From assembly GCF_041146795.1 (NCBI RefSeq), contig NC_135187.1, positions 6,807,556 through 6,871,555 on the forward strand: a stretch of DNA of 64,000 bases, read 5' to 3'. A model generated the notes under the pieces. The model did no database searches. It was not told the origin of the DNA and was given only the letters and a program-made list of their open reading frames with translations. Source of the DNA: Maylandia zebra. Its lineage: Eukaryota > Chordata > Actinopteri > Cichliformes > Cichlidae. The translations under genes were made by a program, and so were the position numbers. Shown here in pieces: positions 39,484-51,500 of the stretch; position 1 is the first letter of the stretch, and each line of letters begins with the position of its first letter.

Positions 39484-39554
39484 TGCACTGCCTGGGAATT
39501 GAACCCAGGTCACAAGAATGGGAGTCTTGCATGATACCACTACACTAGCAGTGC
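39484..39554 (-). tRNA. tRNA-Gly (CCC), copy E, apparently intact
   Basis: Minus strand, 71 nt with discriminator A. The acceptor GCACTGC/GCAGTGC is fully paired, the A box is TAGTGTAGTGG, the anticodon loop is CTCCCAT (anticodon CCC), and the anticodon stem CAAGA/TCTTG is perfect. The T arm CTGGG, TTCAATT, CCCAG has B box GGTTCAATTCC. It differs from copy A at only a few places (TAG for TGG at the start of the A box, GTA for GCA in the D loop, TGC for TAC before the anticodon stem, and C for T at the start of the anticodon loop). The D-loop GTA and TGC forms are those of the canonical gene, so E is in part closer to the ancestor. No T4 terminator follows immediately. Confidence 0.85.
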
Positions 39555-39780
39555 TGTTGCAAGCTGGCCACATATGTAGTTGCATTTTTCTGTTACCTAA
39601 AGGTCTTAAAGCATCTTTTGCTCAGGCCTTGGTAACTAGTGCCACAGCAGAGTCTTGTCTTTTTCCTTTTATAAATCTACTTACAGTTTTTATTTCTGTG
39701 ACATTATCTCGCTAGATGATCAGTTAGGATAGAATTATTAAAGACACGAGCTGCAGAGAAGGGCTAGAGGTGAGATATAG

Positions 39781-39825
39781 CACACTGCCTGAGAATCTTA
39801 TATGATACCACTACACTAACAGTGC
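39781..39825 (-). pseudogene. tRNA-Gly-like copy F, internal deletion
   Basis: The plus strand runs CACACTGCCTGAGAATCTTA then TATGATACCACTACACTAAC then AGTGC. Both acceptor halves and the D arm remain, but most of the T arm and part of the anticodon arm are deleted. It cannot fold as a tRNA. Confidence 0.7.
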
Positions 39826-40161
39826 ACCAATCAGCTAAAGGTCTCAGCATACAATGGTCACTGCACACGGCTGGTAACATCATCATATACCCACATCCAC
39901 TTGTATTTGCTATTACGGCTCAAGTAGCCACTGCAGTATTCTCCTGAACAATTGAAGCAGCCAGTCAGACAAAAACTCTACATCAGCACCGATGCAGGAG
40001 GAGGAGAGCGAAAACGTGAAGCAAAGTAACCTGGTCATGTACTGTACTTGGACATCAACACGAGACTTTCTGAGGATGTGACGCACTTGACATGATTTAG
40101 TCTTAGAAATCATAGTTTACTTCAGGATGTTAGTCTAAATTAGAGGTGGCATAACAGTCTT

Positions 40162-40232
40162 TGCACTGCCTGGAAATTAAACACAGGTCACAAGAACGGA
40201 AAGCTTGTATGATATCACTACACTAACAGTGC
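40162..40232 (-). pseudogene. tRNA-Gly-like copy G, full length, anticodon changed
   Basis: Minus strand, 71 nt with discriminator A. The acceptor is GCACTGT/GCAGTGC (one T-G pair). The anticodon loop TTTCCGT gives TCC instead of CCC, with one mismatch in the anticodon stem (CAAGC/TCTTG). The T stem CTGTG/TCCAG (loop TTTAATT) is damaged and the B box reads TGTTTAATTTC. It is probably a pseudogene. The CCC to TCC change stays within glycine. Confidence 0.65.
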
Positions 40233-40643
40233 GGTCCTGGGTTAGCCACATATCTTGCCTTTCGGGTTATGTGCTGTAGAAACAAGTCAGCGAGGTGGAG
40301 GGCAATTCTGTCAAATGAAGGTCCTAAATGATCTTTTCCCAAGGCCTTGGCAACTAGTGCCAAAGAAGAGTGTTACTGGTCTATTTCCTTTTATAAATCT
40401 GCAGTATTCTCCTGAACAGCTGGAGCAGCCAGTCAGACAAAAGCTCTACATCAGCACTAATGCAGGAGGAGGAGAGTGAAAATGTGAATCAAAGAAACCT
40501 GGTCACTCTATCAGACATGGATGGTACTTAGACAATAACATGAGATTTTCTGAGGATGTGATGCATTTTGCATGACATTGCATGCATTCAGTCTTAGAAA
40601 TCATAGTTTACTTTATACTGTTTGTCTAAAGTAGTAGGACACA

Positions 40644-40675
40644 TAAACTGCATGATACCACTACACCAGCAGTGC
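40644..40675 (-). pseudogene. tRNA-Gly-like copy H, 5' half only
   Basis: The plus strand AACTGCATGATACCACTACA then CCAGCAGTGC retains the 5' acceptor and D arm. The anticodon and T arms are absent. It is the last recognisable copy of the array. Confidence 0.65.
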
Positions 40676-40860
40676 TGTTAGAGGCTGGCTGAACATGCAG
40701 TTCCATTTTGGGTTATGTGCCGTAGCAACAAGTCAGCGAGGTGGAGGGCAATTCTGTCACCTAAAGGTCTTAAAGGATCTTTTGCTAAGGCTTTGGTAAC
40801 TAATACCACAAAAGAGTCTAAATCTACTTGCACATGCAGCATTTTTTAATGACATTATCT

Positions 40861-41579
40861 TACCAGAATATACATGATTTGGGATGGAACCTGCTACTTT
40901 GGCCAATTCTTTTCTTCCCATTGTTCCATGTAAACACTCATCATGTTTGAACTATGCCTGGTTTAACTTTTCTACACACATGTGAGTTTATTTATCTAAA
41001 TATAAAAAGTTTTAGTTTACTACAATGTATCCATAAGAAACCCTCCCTTATGTGTCTTTCAACGCGGACTTTGGTTTTGGTGTAGCTTCAGTTGTTTACC
41101 TCAAACCCTAATTTGGCCGTTGAAAATTGTTCTCCTAAGTCTTGACAATCAGAAAAAAATACTGGATCACTTCACAAACCATTAACATTTTTCCACAGAA
41201 GTCTCTTTGTTTTTCTTCCAAATTTCAGGGCTTTCATCATCATTAAATCATTGTTGACTAAATGTTTAAACTACAAATGTGAAGTGAAGTGTTTTTGACT
41301 GTTAGGCTCTTACTTTTTACACATGAGATTAAATGAGATATAATGGCTCAGGATGACAGGGAGACATATTATACCTAATTTTGCACCTCGGTGGTGGCAA
41401 GACTGCAAACACAGAGAGGGATTTATTACAATATGGGTGCAGAGCTGAAAAGCAAGGGCTAACCTTCATAACCAATAATACCAATTGGGATTATGTGCAT
41501 ACAGTGGTATGATAACAATATAAGATATAATAACTTTGTCTAATGCCTTTAATTGATTTTTTTCTGTCTACTTCTTGTA
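40861..41579. other. Intergenic, no gene seen
   Basis: AT-rich DNA beyond the tRNA array. Nothing is recognised. Confidence 0.5.
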
Positions 41580-41692
41580 CTTTTAAAAGGTTCACAAACC
41601 TCATAACTTTTGCACTGTCCACTTCCTGCTGTGACAAAACAAATTTCCCACGTGTGGGACTAATAAAGGTTATCTTATCTTATCTTATCTTA
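41580..41692 (+). mobile_element. LINE 3' end with (TCTTA)n tail
   Basis: CTTTTGCACTGTCCACTTCC, then TTTCCCACGTGTGGGACTAA, then TAAAGG and four TTATC/TCTTA units (41671-41692). This is the order of a common fish LINE 3' terminus, which ends GGGACTAATAAAGG plus a short tandem tail. No reverse-transcriptase sequence is attached, so it is a heavily 5'-truncated copy. Confidence 0.7.
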
Positions 41693-43350
41693 ACTTTCAG
41701 GCAACAATGTTACCCTACAAACTTTTGCTTTTTGTTTAACCCCATCTTTGACCTTAAGAGTTGAGCAGACTTTAGGGACAGAAACTTGTGCTTATAAAGC
41801 TGTACATTAGGGAAGTTTAGTTTTTCTTTGAAAACAAAACAAAATTGTAGAACCCACAATGTCCCAGGAGCCATATTTCTACTGTCTCTTTTTTAACTTG
41901 GAATTGATTTGGATGTTTATGAACAGGCTTTTGTTTCTTAAAGTTTTATGACTCTTTACAAAAAGAGATATCTAGTGCTCATTTTTTGATTCTTAAGCAT
42001 TTAAATTAGATTATGAAAATGTAAAATTGCTGACGTTTTGTCTGGTAACACTTTTACTTTTTTAGTGAACATACTATACATAGTTTAGGAGCAGGGTTGG
42101 ACCTTTTAAAAAAAAAAATACACAGCAGTTTAGAAACTGTGAAGGTAAATAGAGTAAGCAGTACATAACTTTGATTTTTAAGAAAAAAAATAAACATTGT
42201 CCAAACACCAGAATAGTATATGATGTCAAAGTTTACAGGTCAGCCAGCACGAACCCATTTCTCAGAAGGGTGACATTTTACAACAGAGCCTAGAGGAAGG
42301 TAATCACTTGTTTCTGGTGTTTTGCTCACTCATTCGGTCTCTGAAGGACTCCCTCCTCTCCCTCCACCCTCAGACATCCACATCACCACCATCACACATG
42401 CGAGCTGCACACATTCACCCTAATCTAAGTAGCTTGACCCTAACCCAAGGCAGAAGTAAAACATAATTTCAGAATGAATTTCCTTTTAACCCCTGTACCA
42501 CCGGGTGAGATGCTGTGCCACCATAAGCCTGGCCCTCCACTTCACCCTAGGCTGAGTTGTACTGATGCAGCAACAGTTTCCATTCTGTTTAGTCTGAACA
42601 CATCAGCTATAACTTGTGACTGAGAACTTTACAAAGTATCTTTTAAGTTTGGTTTGGAAATAGCATTAAACCCAGTTGATAAGATTTTATAAAAGCCCAC
42701 AGACTTATAAATGCTGCTACTTGTTTGTCTCAGGACCCTTCAGTATTGCATATTCTCTCACTGGTGCCTGGTGTTGAATTTCACTGTGCAGCACATATTC
42801 CCCAAGTGACTAAAAAGTTTGTGCTCAACCAACCGCCGCGGAGGTGCAGCTTTTAATAAACAAAATCCTACAGGGATTGTAGCACTTGGCTATTTCTCAA
42901 GAAACTTTTTTTTAAAGTTTTAAAAGTGAGACACCTCTCTCTGACTTTTGCACAAAACACCCACAAAGCTTTTCTCTTTGCACAAAGCCTAACTCAGTTT
43001 CTTTCCACATAGTGGAGTTTCCACATCGGGATCTTCTTTTTCTCCAATTTTCTCTCTATTTCCTGATCATTCAGAAGGTTGTCACCTCTGCAAGAAGGTA
43101 TTCAGCTATTATTGTATGAGTGGTTGTATACAAGCTTGTGGATAATGTAAACTATCACTCAAACTCTGTCAGTAAACAATTGTAATATATCATGTAACTG
43201 CATAACAAATTTAAGTTTAATTTACAAGATGTAATCAAACTTTAACGTGAAAATTAATTTTCTGTCCAAAAAAAGCATAAAAAGCTATGTAGTCAGTTTT
43301 TAAATATATATCTTTTTGGCATCATTGCTGAAAAGAACTAAAAGCTAATA
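41693..43350. other. Intergenic, no gene seen
   Basis: AT-rich and repeat-poor; no exon or RNA gene. The right end includes the left copy of the TSD of the next element (43340-43350). Confidence 0.5.
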
Positions 43351-43479
43351 TCCATCCATCCATCCATTCGCTTCCGCTTATCCTTTTCAGGGTCGCGGGG
43401 GGCGCTGGAGCCTATCCCAGCTGTCATAGGGCGAGAGGCGGGGTACACCCTGGAGAGGTCGCCAGTCTGTCGCAGGGCC
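43351..43479 (-). mobile_element. Short SINE-like insertion with 11-bp TSD
   Basis: (TCCA)n at 43351-43368, then GCTTCCGCTTATCCTTTTCA, GGTCGCGGGGGGCGCTGGAG, and GGGGTACACCCTGGAGAGGT. The same 11 bases, AAAAGCTAATA, lie at 43340-43350 and 43480-43490. The sense strand is minus, with the (GGAT)n tail at the left. It is a 129-bp, 5'-truncated but little-diverged copy of the family seen at 1866 and 12400, and therefore the youngest of the three. Confidence 0.9.
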
Positions 43480-43490
43480 AAAAGCTAATA

Positions 43491-46400
43491 TATTTTTTTA
43501 ATTGATTTTCCCAGGTGATAACATCATACATTCAGCTTTTTTAGAGGGACTCATAGCCAGCTAAAAGATATAATCTTTCTCGCATATTCTGAGTCTGCCT
43601 CAGGGTCTCCTCCCAGTTCACCATGTTTGAAACACCTACAAAATGACAGCAGGCATCCTGGTCAGATTCCCAAACTGCCTCAACTGTTTCCTTTTCAGAG
43701 TAGAGGAACAGCAGCTCTCTGAGCCACTCCCAAATAACTAAATTCCTCACCCCATCTCTAACACTGAGCACAGACACTTTTGGGTGGAAGCCTGTTTACC
43801 TTCGCTTGCATCTATGATCTTGTTCTCACTTTGCACAGCTTGCAACCATAAGGTGGAATGTAGTTTGGCAAACGTGGCACAGGGTCAGCATTACTGCAAA
43901 CCATGTGCCCATACTTCTGTCCAAAGTTAAGCCCGATTAATAGTTCTGCTATGTTTGCTTTGGCCTAACACACAACCAAAACACTAGATACACAGTAAGA
44001 AAGCAGAATATTGGCTATTTCATTTCCTTGTCACCGTCCAAATACAATTAAAGGCTTCACAGAAGCTCTGTAATATATTACAAGCTTCATTAGTACTAAG
44101 TTGACTGATCACAAGTAACTGCATCACCCCGGCATATACAGCTCGAGGGAGATGTATGTCAGGCTATGGTGTAGATTTAAAACAGTGCTATGAATAAAGG
44201 TTTACATACAAAGCCATTCAACTGATTTGAACACCCCCCCCCCCCACGACTTCAACCACCCCCACTCCCAATTAATTTCTATTTTAATTTGCATTCTGAC
44301 TTGTGATCGTGAGATAACTGATTCAGTTCTTGTAGCTTATCCTTGTGCAAATCACGCTTATGAAGAGGAAGCTTGAGCACATGGTTAATGGAATATTCAA
44401 CTATTTATGCATCTGAGAAAAACAGAAAATCTGTAGATAAATTCAGAAAACTAGCAAATATTCACAAAAGCACAGGGATGACTATTTAAATATATATTAT
44501 ATATTTCTTGGTTGCTATGTGTAATTTCCCTTAAATATTGCTATGATAAAATTTCACTTAACTCATCACTTGTCATGCTTTTGGGCATGGATGTCGCCCT
44601 GCTTCTGTTGAGAAAAGACTTCCAGTTTACTAATGCTACTTGAGAAGCTGTCCTTCTGACTAAGTGCACTTGAATGCATGGCACGTCATATTTACCACTT
44701 CAGGAGCCTTGATGAGGGGCTTACCAGCATGACTGGAAGGCAGCATTAAATCAGGAAAGAGCTCTCTCTCTCTTCAGCTCCCTGAAAAAGAAAAGCCACA
44801 GAACTACCACAAAACCTTGGCACAGAAAAATCTCTTACATAGAGTTTTGCATTTGATCTACATCATCTGCCATATGCAAATGCACCATGCTCTCCTATCT
44901 GGACATATAAGAACAGGTTTCCTCAAAATGAAAACAAAGTATCCCACCTTGTGCCTTAGTTAAAACAACCCCTAATGTTTGCAGGATGACTGAAGGCACA
45001 GTTGTAAGCCTGCATAGCTCCATGTCCTGCTGCCAAGCTATCAGAGTTGGCACTGCGTTCTTTCCTTGCTTCCAAAAAAATACAGAAATGTCCATCAAAT
45101 TTCTCCATGTTTCTCTGGTGGATGTCAGCAAGTCTGTGTGCATTTCTGAACTCCAACTTGGCTACAAACATTGGGAACATAGAGTACAAGCTGTTTGTAG
45201 AGCTGTGATGTATATGTTTGGCCTGTGTTTTGGAACTGTAAAAAGATGGCTCATTTGGAAAACAGCTGAGATGCAATTAGAGGGCCAAACTGACGCTGTG
45301 TTTTGGTTTTTTGCAGAAGGGCTCTGTGTAAATTAACTTGCATTTCAAATGGGCTGCAGGGATATGAATAGTGGGCATGGGTGGACTTGAAGCTATCACT
45401 GAAAAGATTTTTTTAAAAAGTGGGGTGGGTGGAGGTTTCACCAACAACCCAACTTATTAACATATTAACAGACCAATTTCAGTGCGTATAGACACAATCT
45501 ACTTAAATTTGGATTTTGTATAATAACAATGCAATTTTAAAAAGCTCTGCAGTGTTTTGAGCAAAATGCTAAACACTAATTGAGCATAGCGTTAGTTTTT
45601 GCATGCCATCGAGTCAGACACAGGCAGCAATCCTGACAGATCGTCTGCTGATGATGACACTGACATTAGTTGATGGTTCAGCTGCATCTTAATGGTATAC
45701 AAATGGGGCATGTTATTTGGCAGCTTGCATACTGCCTGCATATAGCTGCTGCTGAAAAATCCCCTCTGCCCCATCTTCTTCATTTCTTACGTTCATGCCT
45801 GTTTGTTGTTTCTGCTCCTTTTGGCACCTTCCATCTTCCATATATGTGTAGAGAAGGAAAGGGGTCCCAGTACAGTGACATGCTGCCAAATATAAATTCT
45901 CTGAAATGAAACAACTTTTGAATAAGAAAATACTCACATATCGTTAAGGGCAGACATACTGAGGCTGATAGGAGTCCCAGCTGTTCTGCAAGTGTTCGAC
46001 ACACATTTTGTCCTTGTGTTGTCATTAACATTAAATATTTAGAGATTCTACTTTAATCTGGAGGTTGGGACATTACACACTCACACACACCCACACACAC
46101 CTATACAAACACAGACATTATTAGGTGTCATGTGTTTCATATCTGTTTCTACCATTTTCTTCCATCACCCCTTGTTCTTTTGTGGTCTCCTTCTCTTTTT
46201 GTTTCCAGTTTATTTTTTCTGTCTGTGCTATGACCTCCCTGGGCTTTGCCTTATTTCTCTGTTTTGTGCCTCCTCGTCTCCTCTCCCTTTTGTCCCCCAG
46301 CCTGTTACCCGGAAATTCATCTCAGTGTACCTTTAAGGATGTCTTATTTCTTTAAAAAGCCATCTGGAGGAGAGAGAAAGCTTACTCGAGGAACCATAAG

Positions 46401-49400
46401 TCAAGAAGTACTTGCACTGGTACCTCAGTTCCCACGCAGCTAGAATATAGAAACCATGGATACGACTCTACAATACTTGTTCCCTAAAATATTTACGAGT
46501 TGTTAGTTATTAAAGATGATGAACTGTGGAAGGAAACAAGCTATCCTTCTCTTTCTCTACTACTGCAAAGCTCATGTGCCTAGCCATCAGTGGCCCATCT
46601 GTCTGCCTGCCAGCTCTTCTACCCTGGCTCTGATTTCTTCATCCATCTCAGCCTGTTCACTTCATCTCCATCGACTCACTTCATCCTCAACCATACATTT
46701 GAGAATTTAGCAATAAAATCCTTCGTTTAAATCTTTTCCAGCTTCCAGTTAGGGTTAGAAATTCTGCGGTACCATTGAGCACTGAGGTCTTCTGGTTATC
46801 TCCCCTGGGCCTCTGGTTAGCTCGTGCATCTACTTTGTTGTAACATAAACCCTAACCTTCTGCATTTTCATGTCTTTGCTCTCGCCCTTCAAACAGCTCC
46901 ATCACTGCAGTGTTATTGGATGAATTTTCATTTAGGGATAATCTGTTTGTCCTAGAAGTCCCCTCTCAGAGTGTATTGGTTTCCACTGACCCTCCTCATG
47001 TAACAAACCCCTCCCTCAACAAACCTGGGTTACCTCAGTGGGGACTCCATGCAGTGACTGACAGGCACCTCTAACCCTCTGTTCCACTGTGTTTAGAGAC
47101 TGAAGGATTATCTACCCAGCGGCAGCTCCCCTTCCTTGCCTCTTCAGAGTACCATGCTCATATCCATCTGTCCCCTCCCCCATCACCTTCTCTTCCACTA
47201 CGAAAACATACCAATCTATAACCACACAAATAAAGACCACCAGCTGTGTGTGAGCACAGGCACGCATGGATGCGCGAGTGCCTGTGTGTGCAAGTCCTTG
47301 TTGGCTTATAGCTTCAAGAATGAGGTGAAGATACAAGAGCAATGGGACTGTGCATATAAAATTCATGGGCTGGTTGTGGTGAAAATAATAAGGGAGAAAA
47401 CTGCTCCCAGTTCCTTTAATGCAACTAAATAGATTGTGTGTGTGCGCGCGCATGTGCATTTGTGTGTTAGCTCTTAAGTGTTCTGTGTTGATATGTGAAT
47501 ATGTAAAGTTGACTTTGTGAGAGTTAACGCAAGTTCACTTAGATCAAACAGTGGATCAGAGGCATGCTAAAGTAAATAACACAGTAGGTGTCCGGGCTGG
47601 CCAGCTGTCACTGAAGTAGGTTTTGATTTATATTGGTCCCTAGAATGACAGAGGGAGGGGTGGAAAGGCAAAAGAGAGAGATCAAAGAATGGATAGATGG
47701 AGCATTGGAGGGATGGATGTGGCAGAGGTGATGGCAGGAAGAGAGACGAGATGATTGATCTTTATTAATCTTTATACGAGGCAAAAGCATGAATATAGAG
47801 CGGTGGATGAAGAGATGATTGGTTTGTGTGTGACGGGAAGGAAGCAGCTTAGTAAACCAAAACGTCTGCAGCCAGAGGACGGCCGACAGATCTGTTTCTT
47901 TTAAGTGTTTCTTAAAGAACAGACACTTAAACATTCCCAGATCTGCAGTGCATCTGCAGCCTGACATGAGTTGAGTGTCTCAGTACAATATCATGAGGGG
48001 GTTCAAACGCTCTGTTCAAAGCTTATCAGCACAATCTATGATGGAGAAGAGAGGGACTGTGTTGCCTCTAGTGATATTCCCAGTCAGACGCCCATTTTTG
48101 TAATCTTTAAACCATTGGCTCCCGACTGTTTTGACTTCTGAGCACATATTTAAAAGTACAGAATGCACTTTTGACCTCACTGTTTGAATTGGGAGTAGTT
48201 CAAAAAAGTGAAATTGTCTTCGATGATTGTTTCATTTTAATACATTTTTAAGCCTCCAGAGGCTAAACTGCAAACTATTTCAGAAAAGAAATAGAAAAAC
48301 ATGAGACAAGACAAGAAAGTTCAGGAGAAAATATTGTTGTGAGTTGCAGAAATGTTTTTTTCCTTCTCTTTTCTGCTAATCATTTTGTGGCCTCTGATTT
48401 GATTCACAGTCCCTTGAGAGTAGCAATCTTGAACCCCATGCAGTGAACCTCTGGTTTAACACAAGCTCCTGGGAGACTGAATGGATCTAGTAAAGCATGT
48501 TTTTAGTTTTCTCTGCTCTTGAAAATACTGTTTTTACTAACTTTGCCAGTGCACTCTTTGTTTATGTAACAGTAATTACGGTATGTTTGAGTAACAAGTA
48601 AAGGACGAATCTTTGCATCAACGTGCCTGAGATAACTCCACGTACCGCACTTGGCATATGAGTTGACATAAAGTTGTTCTGATTTTGTTTACGACATCGT
48701 TATAGCAGGGGGAATTAATTTACTCTGCTTTCTCCACAGGGCCACACAGGCCTGGAGCCAGGGCTTACTCATTATTTATGTCACACAAATTCCCCCCAAA
48801 TTGCATTTATGTGGCCTTTTTGCATTTTGTTGCCAAAAGAGATTATCTGTCAGCCACGTGATGGTTTTGAATATAAAAAATGTGGGTTTTTTTTCTCAAG
48901 GTTGAGCATTCACACTAATAATATTAGCACACAGCTGTAGTAAATCTTAAGTACTGGTTTTAAAAGCTGAACTACAATGTCCCAACTGGAAAGGAGACAT
49001 AACCACTACTGAAAATAATAATAAGTGTTTATGTATTTGCAGATTCTGATCTGACTTTAAATCCAGATGCCTGTTGTTATGTAAGTCTTCCTCGTGCCAC
49101 TAAAACAGATCTGCAAAAACTCAGACGTTGTGGGTTTGGTGCTCAGCCTCTGGGTGATCACTTGAGATTGCATGGATATTGTCTCCAAACAATCACTATC
49201 TGACTTGGACTATAATCACTCACAGACAGATTGGTGAAGGTTTGCCAATCATTGCCATCTAATGACTGATTTCTAACATGTTGCAATCGATCTGAGTCAG
49301 CCTGCACCAGTTAGTGCAACTGGTCTGTGATGCATCTCTTTGCAATAGAGAGCTTGATTCAACTGGTTGCCAACTGGTTGTAGTTTGGTTTTATATAAAA

Positions 49401-51404
49401 CAAGTTAATTTATCAGCATTCTGCAGCAATGATATCCAGAGGAATTTCTGAATTGTTACATGTTTGGAGCTGGACTCTGTATGCTAGTAGTGCATGTAAA
49501 TTTCTATTTATTGTACATTTCTATGTATGTAAACAATATTCATAGAGTGATCACAGTTAATTGCTGCATTATTAAAAACAGATTCTATTTAATTGTCAAG
49601 CTGACCCCATTCAATTGCAATTAAAAACACAATTTATGCTTAATGCAGTTTTATTTCCACCTCCATACACCAAAGATGCTCTGAAGCTGAAAACTAGCTT
49701 GGAGTGGGCACAGACCTGGTTTCTGTCTTGGAAGCAACACTTTTAAAGGCATCTAGATTGTAAGTTTATGGCACATGTTTGGAATAGTTTTGGCCTTGCC
49801 ATGGTCTCCAACCACTGCATTCCCTAGTATGACTGTGGCTTGGTGTGGGTATGCTGTGATTCCAGATATCTGGGTACTGGCAGCTACTTTGGGTGCACTG
49901 GGCTTTTTTATGGTGCATCTCATGGATGCTGAGTCATACTGGCGTTTAGAGAGTTTGGGGGATGAGGCAATACTTTGGGCTTTTTCTCATGTTTCATGAG
50001 CTGCAGGAGGATTGAGCTGTAGGGGATTACTGTGGCCAAGGGGGTGGGCTTTGTTTTCAAAAACATTAAAGTTGATTTTGGGTTTCAGAGAAACACCCAC
50101 CAGCAGTACTGTACTGTAAAATATTGCCATCCATCCATCCATCATTGCTCTGTCTGGATCACAGTTTTCCTTCAAAAAAAGATAATGGACTATTCCACAC
50201 CCTACATGTGACTTTCACTTTAAGTTCACTGACTTTTTTAGTCTGTACCTGCCTACAATAATGTCATTCTATATTAAGGACTTGGGTCCAGTTGTAGTGT
50301 AACATATTTTTAGTACTTTGAAAGTTCAAGCAGAATAATATAAAGACAATCTTTCCATGCCCTTTTGTAAAAGGTAGTTGGCTCAAAATGATGAATTCTT
50401 CAACCACATTGATAGTTCGTGCAAACACTCTCAGGAGCTGAATTTGGACTAACAACAACCACTTTGTTATTTAATTATGAAGACTTGCAGTGATTGCGTG
50501 CTATATTCCATCTGTTCTTTTGCTGAGATAAACCTTGGATCACGTAATTATGTGTTTAGATAAAGATGAAAAGACAGACAGAAAACATCATGAACTTTGT
50601 GTATGTCAGTGTAGAAGCATTACTTTTAGCAGTCAACAGATGGCAGGATATAGCTGGATCATTTGTATGCTGCAGCAGGACCATACACACACACAGACAC
50701 ACACACACACACAGCAGGGGCCAGCAGAATACATTGCGAGTCTTCAGAGGACAGAAGGTTTCCCTGCTCTGCTGTGATTAATGGGCTGATTGAGGCTGGA
50801 GCCAAAATGGAGGGTGGGCCAGTTTGCAGCCCGCTATTGAGGTGATAATGGAGAGGTGGGCGGCTGGGTACGCCACCCAGCAAAATGGTGGGAGCTTAGT
50901 GGGGATGGTTTTAGAGGTATGCAGGGAGGTGAGCTTCTCAGAGGGCAGTTGTGCATGCTATTTTTCAGTAAAATGTTTTGAATAGTGAAGGTACAGGGAG
51001 ACCTATATTCATTTTCCACTATAAAAGAGGTGGTTATTTGGTTTTCTTGAAGCAAAAATCATGGTGCTCAAGCAGAGAGTGCATTACACTGTAACACTGC
51101 AGCTGGAAAAGACAGGTGGGTGCTGTGACTGGGTGATGAAGAGTTGTTTTCACTGTGACAGTGATTGCTGGTTTTGGAATAAGTGGGATTGTTGTGATAC
51201 TGCAGATGGTGTGGGAGCACGACGGCATCATTGTTACTGTAAGCTGCAAAACAAGATCTTTCATCATATTGATATCAGTATGGGGAGGCAAAGCATAACT
51301 TACTCAATGTTTTATTTAAGCCTTTAAATACGTTTTCACCACAGGCAAGACTCTCAGTGTTTAGAGTATAAAAAAAAATGTCTTATTTTATTTGTTTGGT
51401 GTTG
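43491..51404. other. Intergenic, no gene seen; small simple repeats
   Basis: About 8 kb without a supported gene. Simple tracts: C12 at 44234-44245, CA-rich at 46078-46110, (CATC)n at about 50131-50142 and AC-rich at 50684-50713. ORFs up to 119 codons (for example 47608-47967 minus, 44986-45336 plus) show no domain or exon structure. A 48720-48860 stretch with CACGTG and TTTGCATTTT words looks more constrained, but this is only an impression. Confidence 0.45.
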
Positions 51405-51500
51405 CACTAGAAGGCAGCTGCAGCTCAGATGGAGCTGGATGACCGTTATTTGTGAGGCTGGAGGTTTGACTCCTGGGTGACCTTCCAAAAAATGCTTTCC
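51405..51500 (+). repeat. tRNA-derived SINE fragment
   Basis: GCAGCTGCAGCTCAGATGGA resembles an A-box region and GGAGGTTTGACTCCTGGGT a B-box region. The following CTTCCAAAAAATGC is the start of a worn tail. The spacing is right for the head of a common fish SINE, but divergence is high. Confidence 0.5.

Larger units (their letters stand above)
37131..40860 (-). repeat. Tandem array of tRNA-Gly-containing units
   Basis: Eight tRNA-Gly-related copies occur in one orientation, at 37641, 38148, 38724, 38853, 39484, 39781, 40162 and 40644. The DNA between them is duplicated too: TGCAGTATTCTCCTGAACA (39932 and 40400), CAAGTCAGCGAGGTGGAGGG (40285 and 40731), CCTAAAGGTCTTAA near 38538, 39596 and 40761, and TTCTGAGGATGTGA words upstream of several copies. 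The spacing between neighbouring copies varies from about 130 to 630 bp. The array therefore grew by segmental tandem duplication and not by retroposition of the tRNA alone. Two copies look functional; the rest have decayed. Confidence 0.8.
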
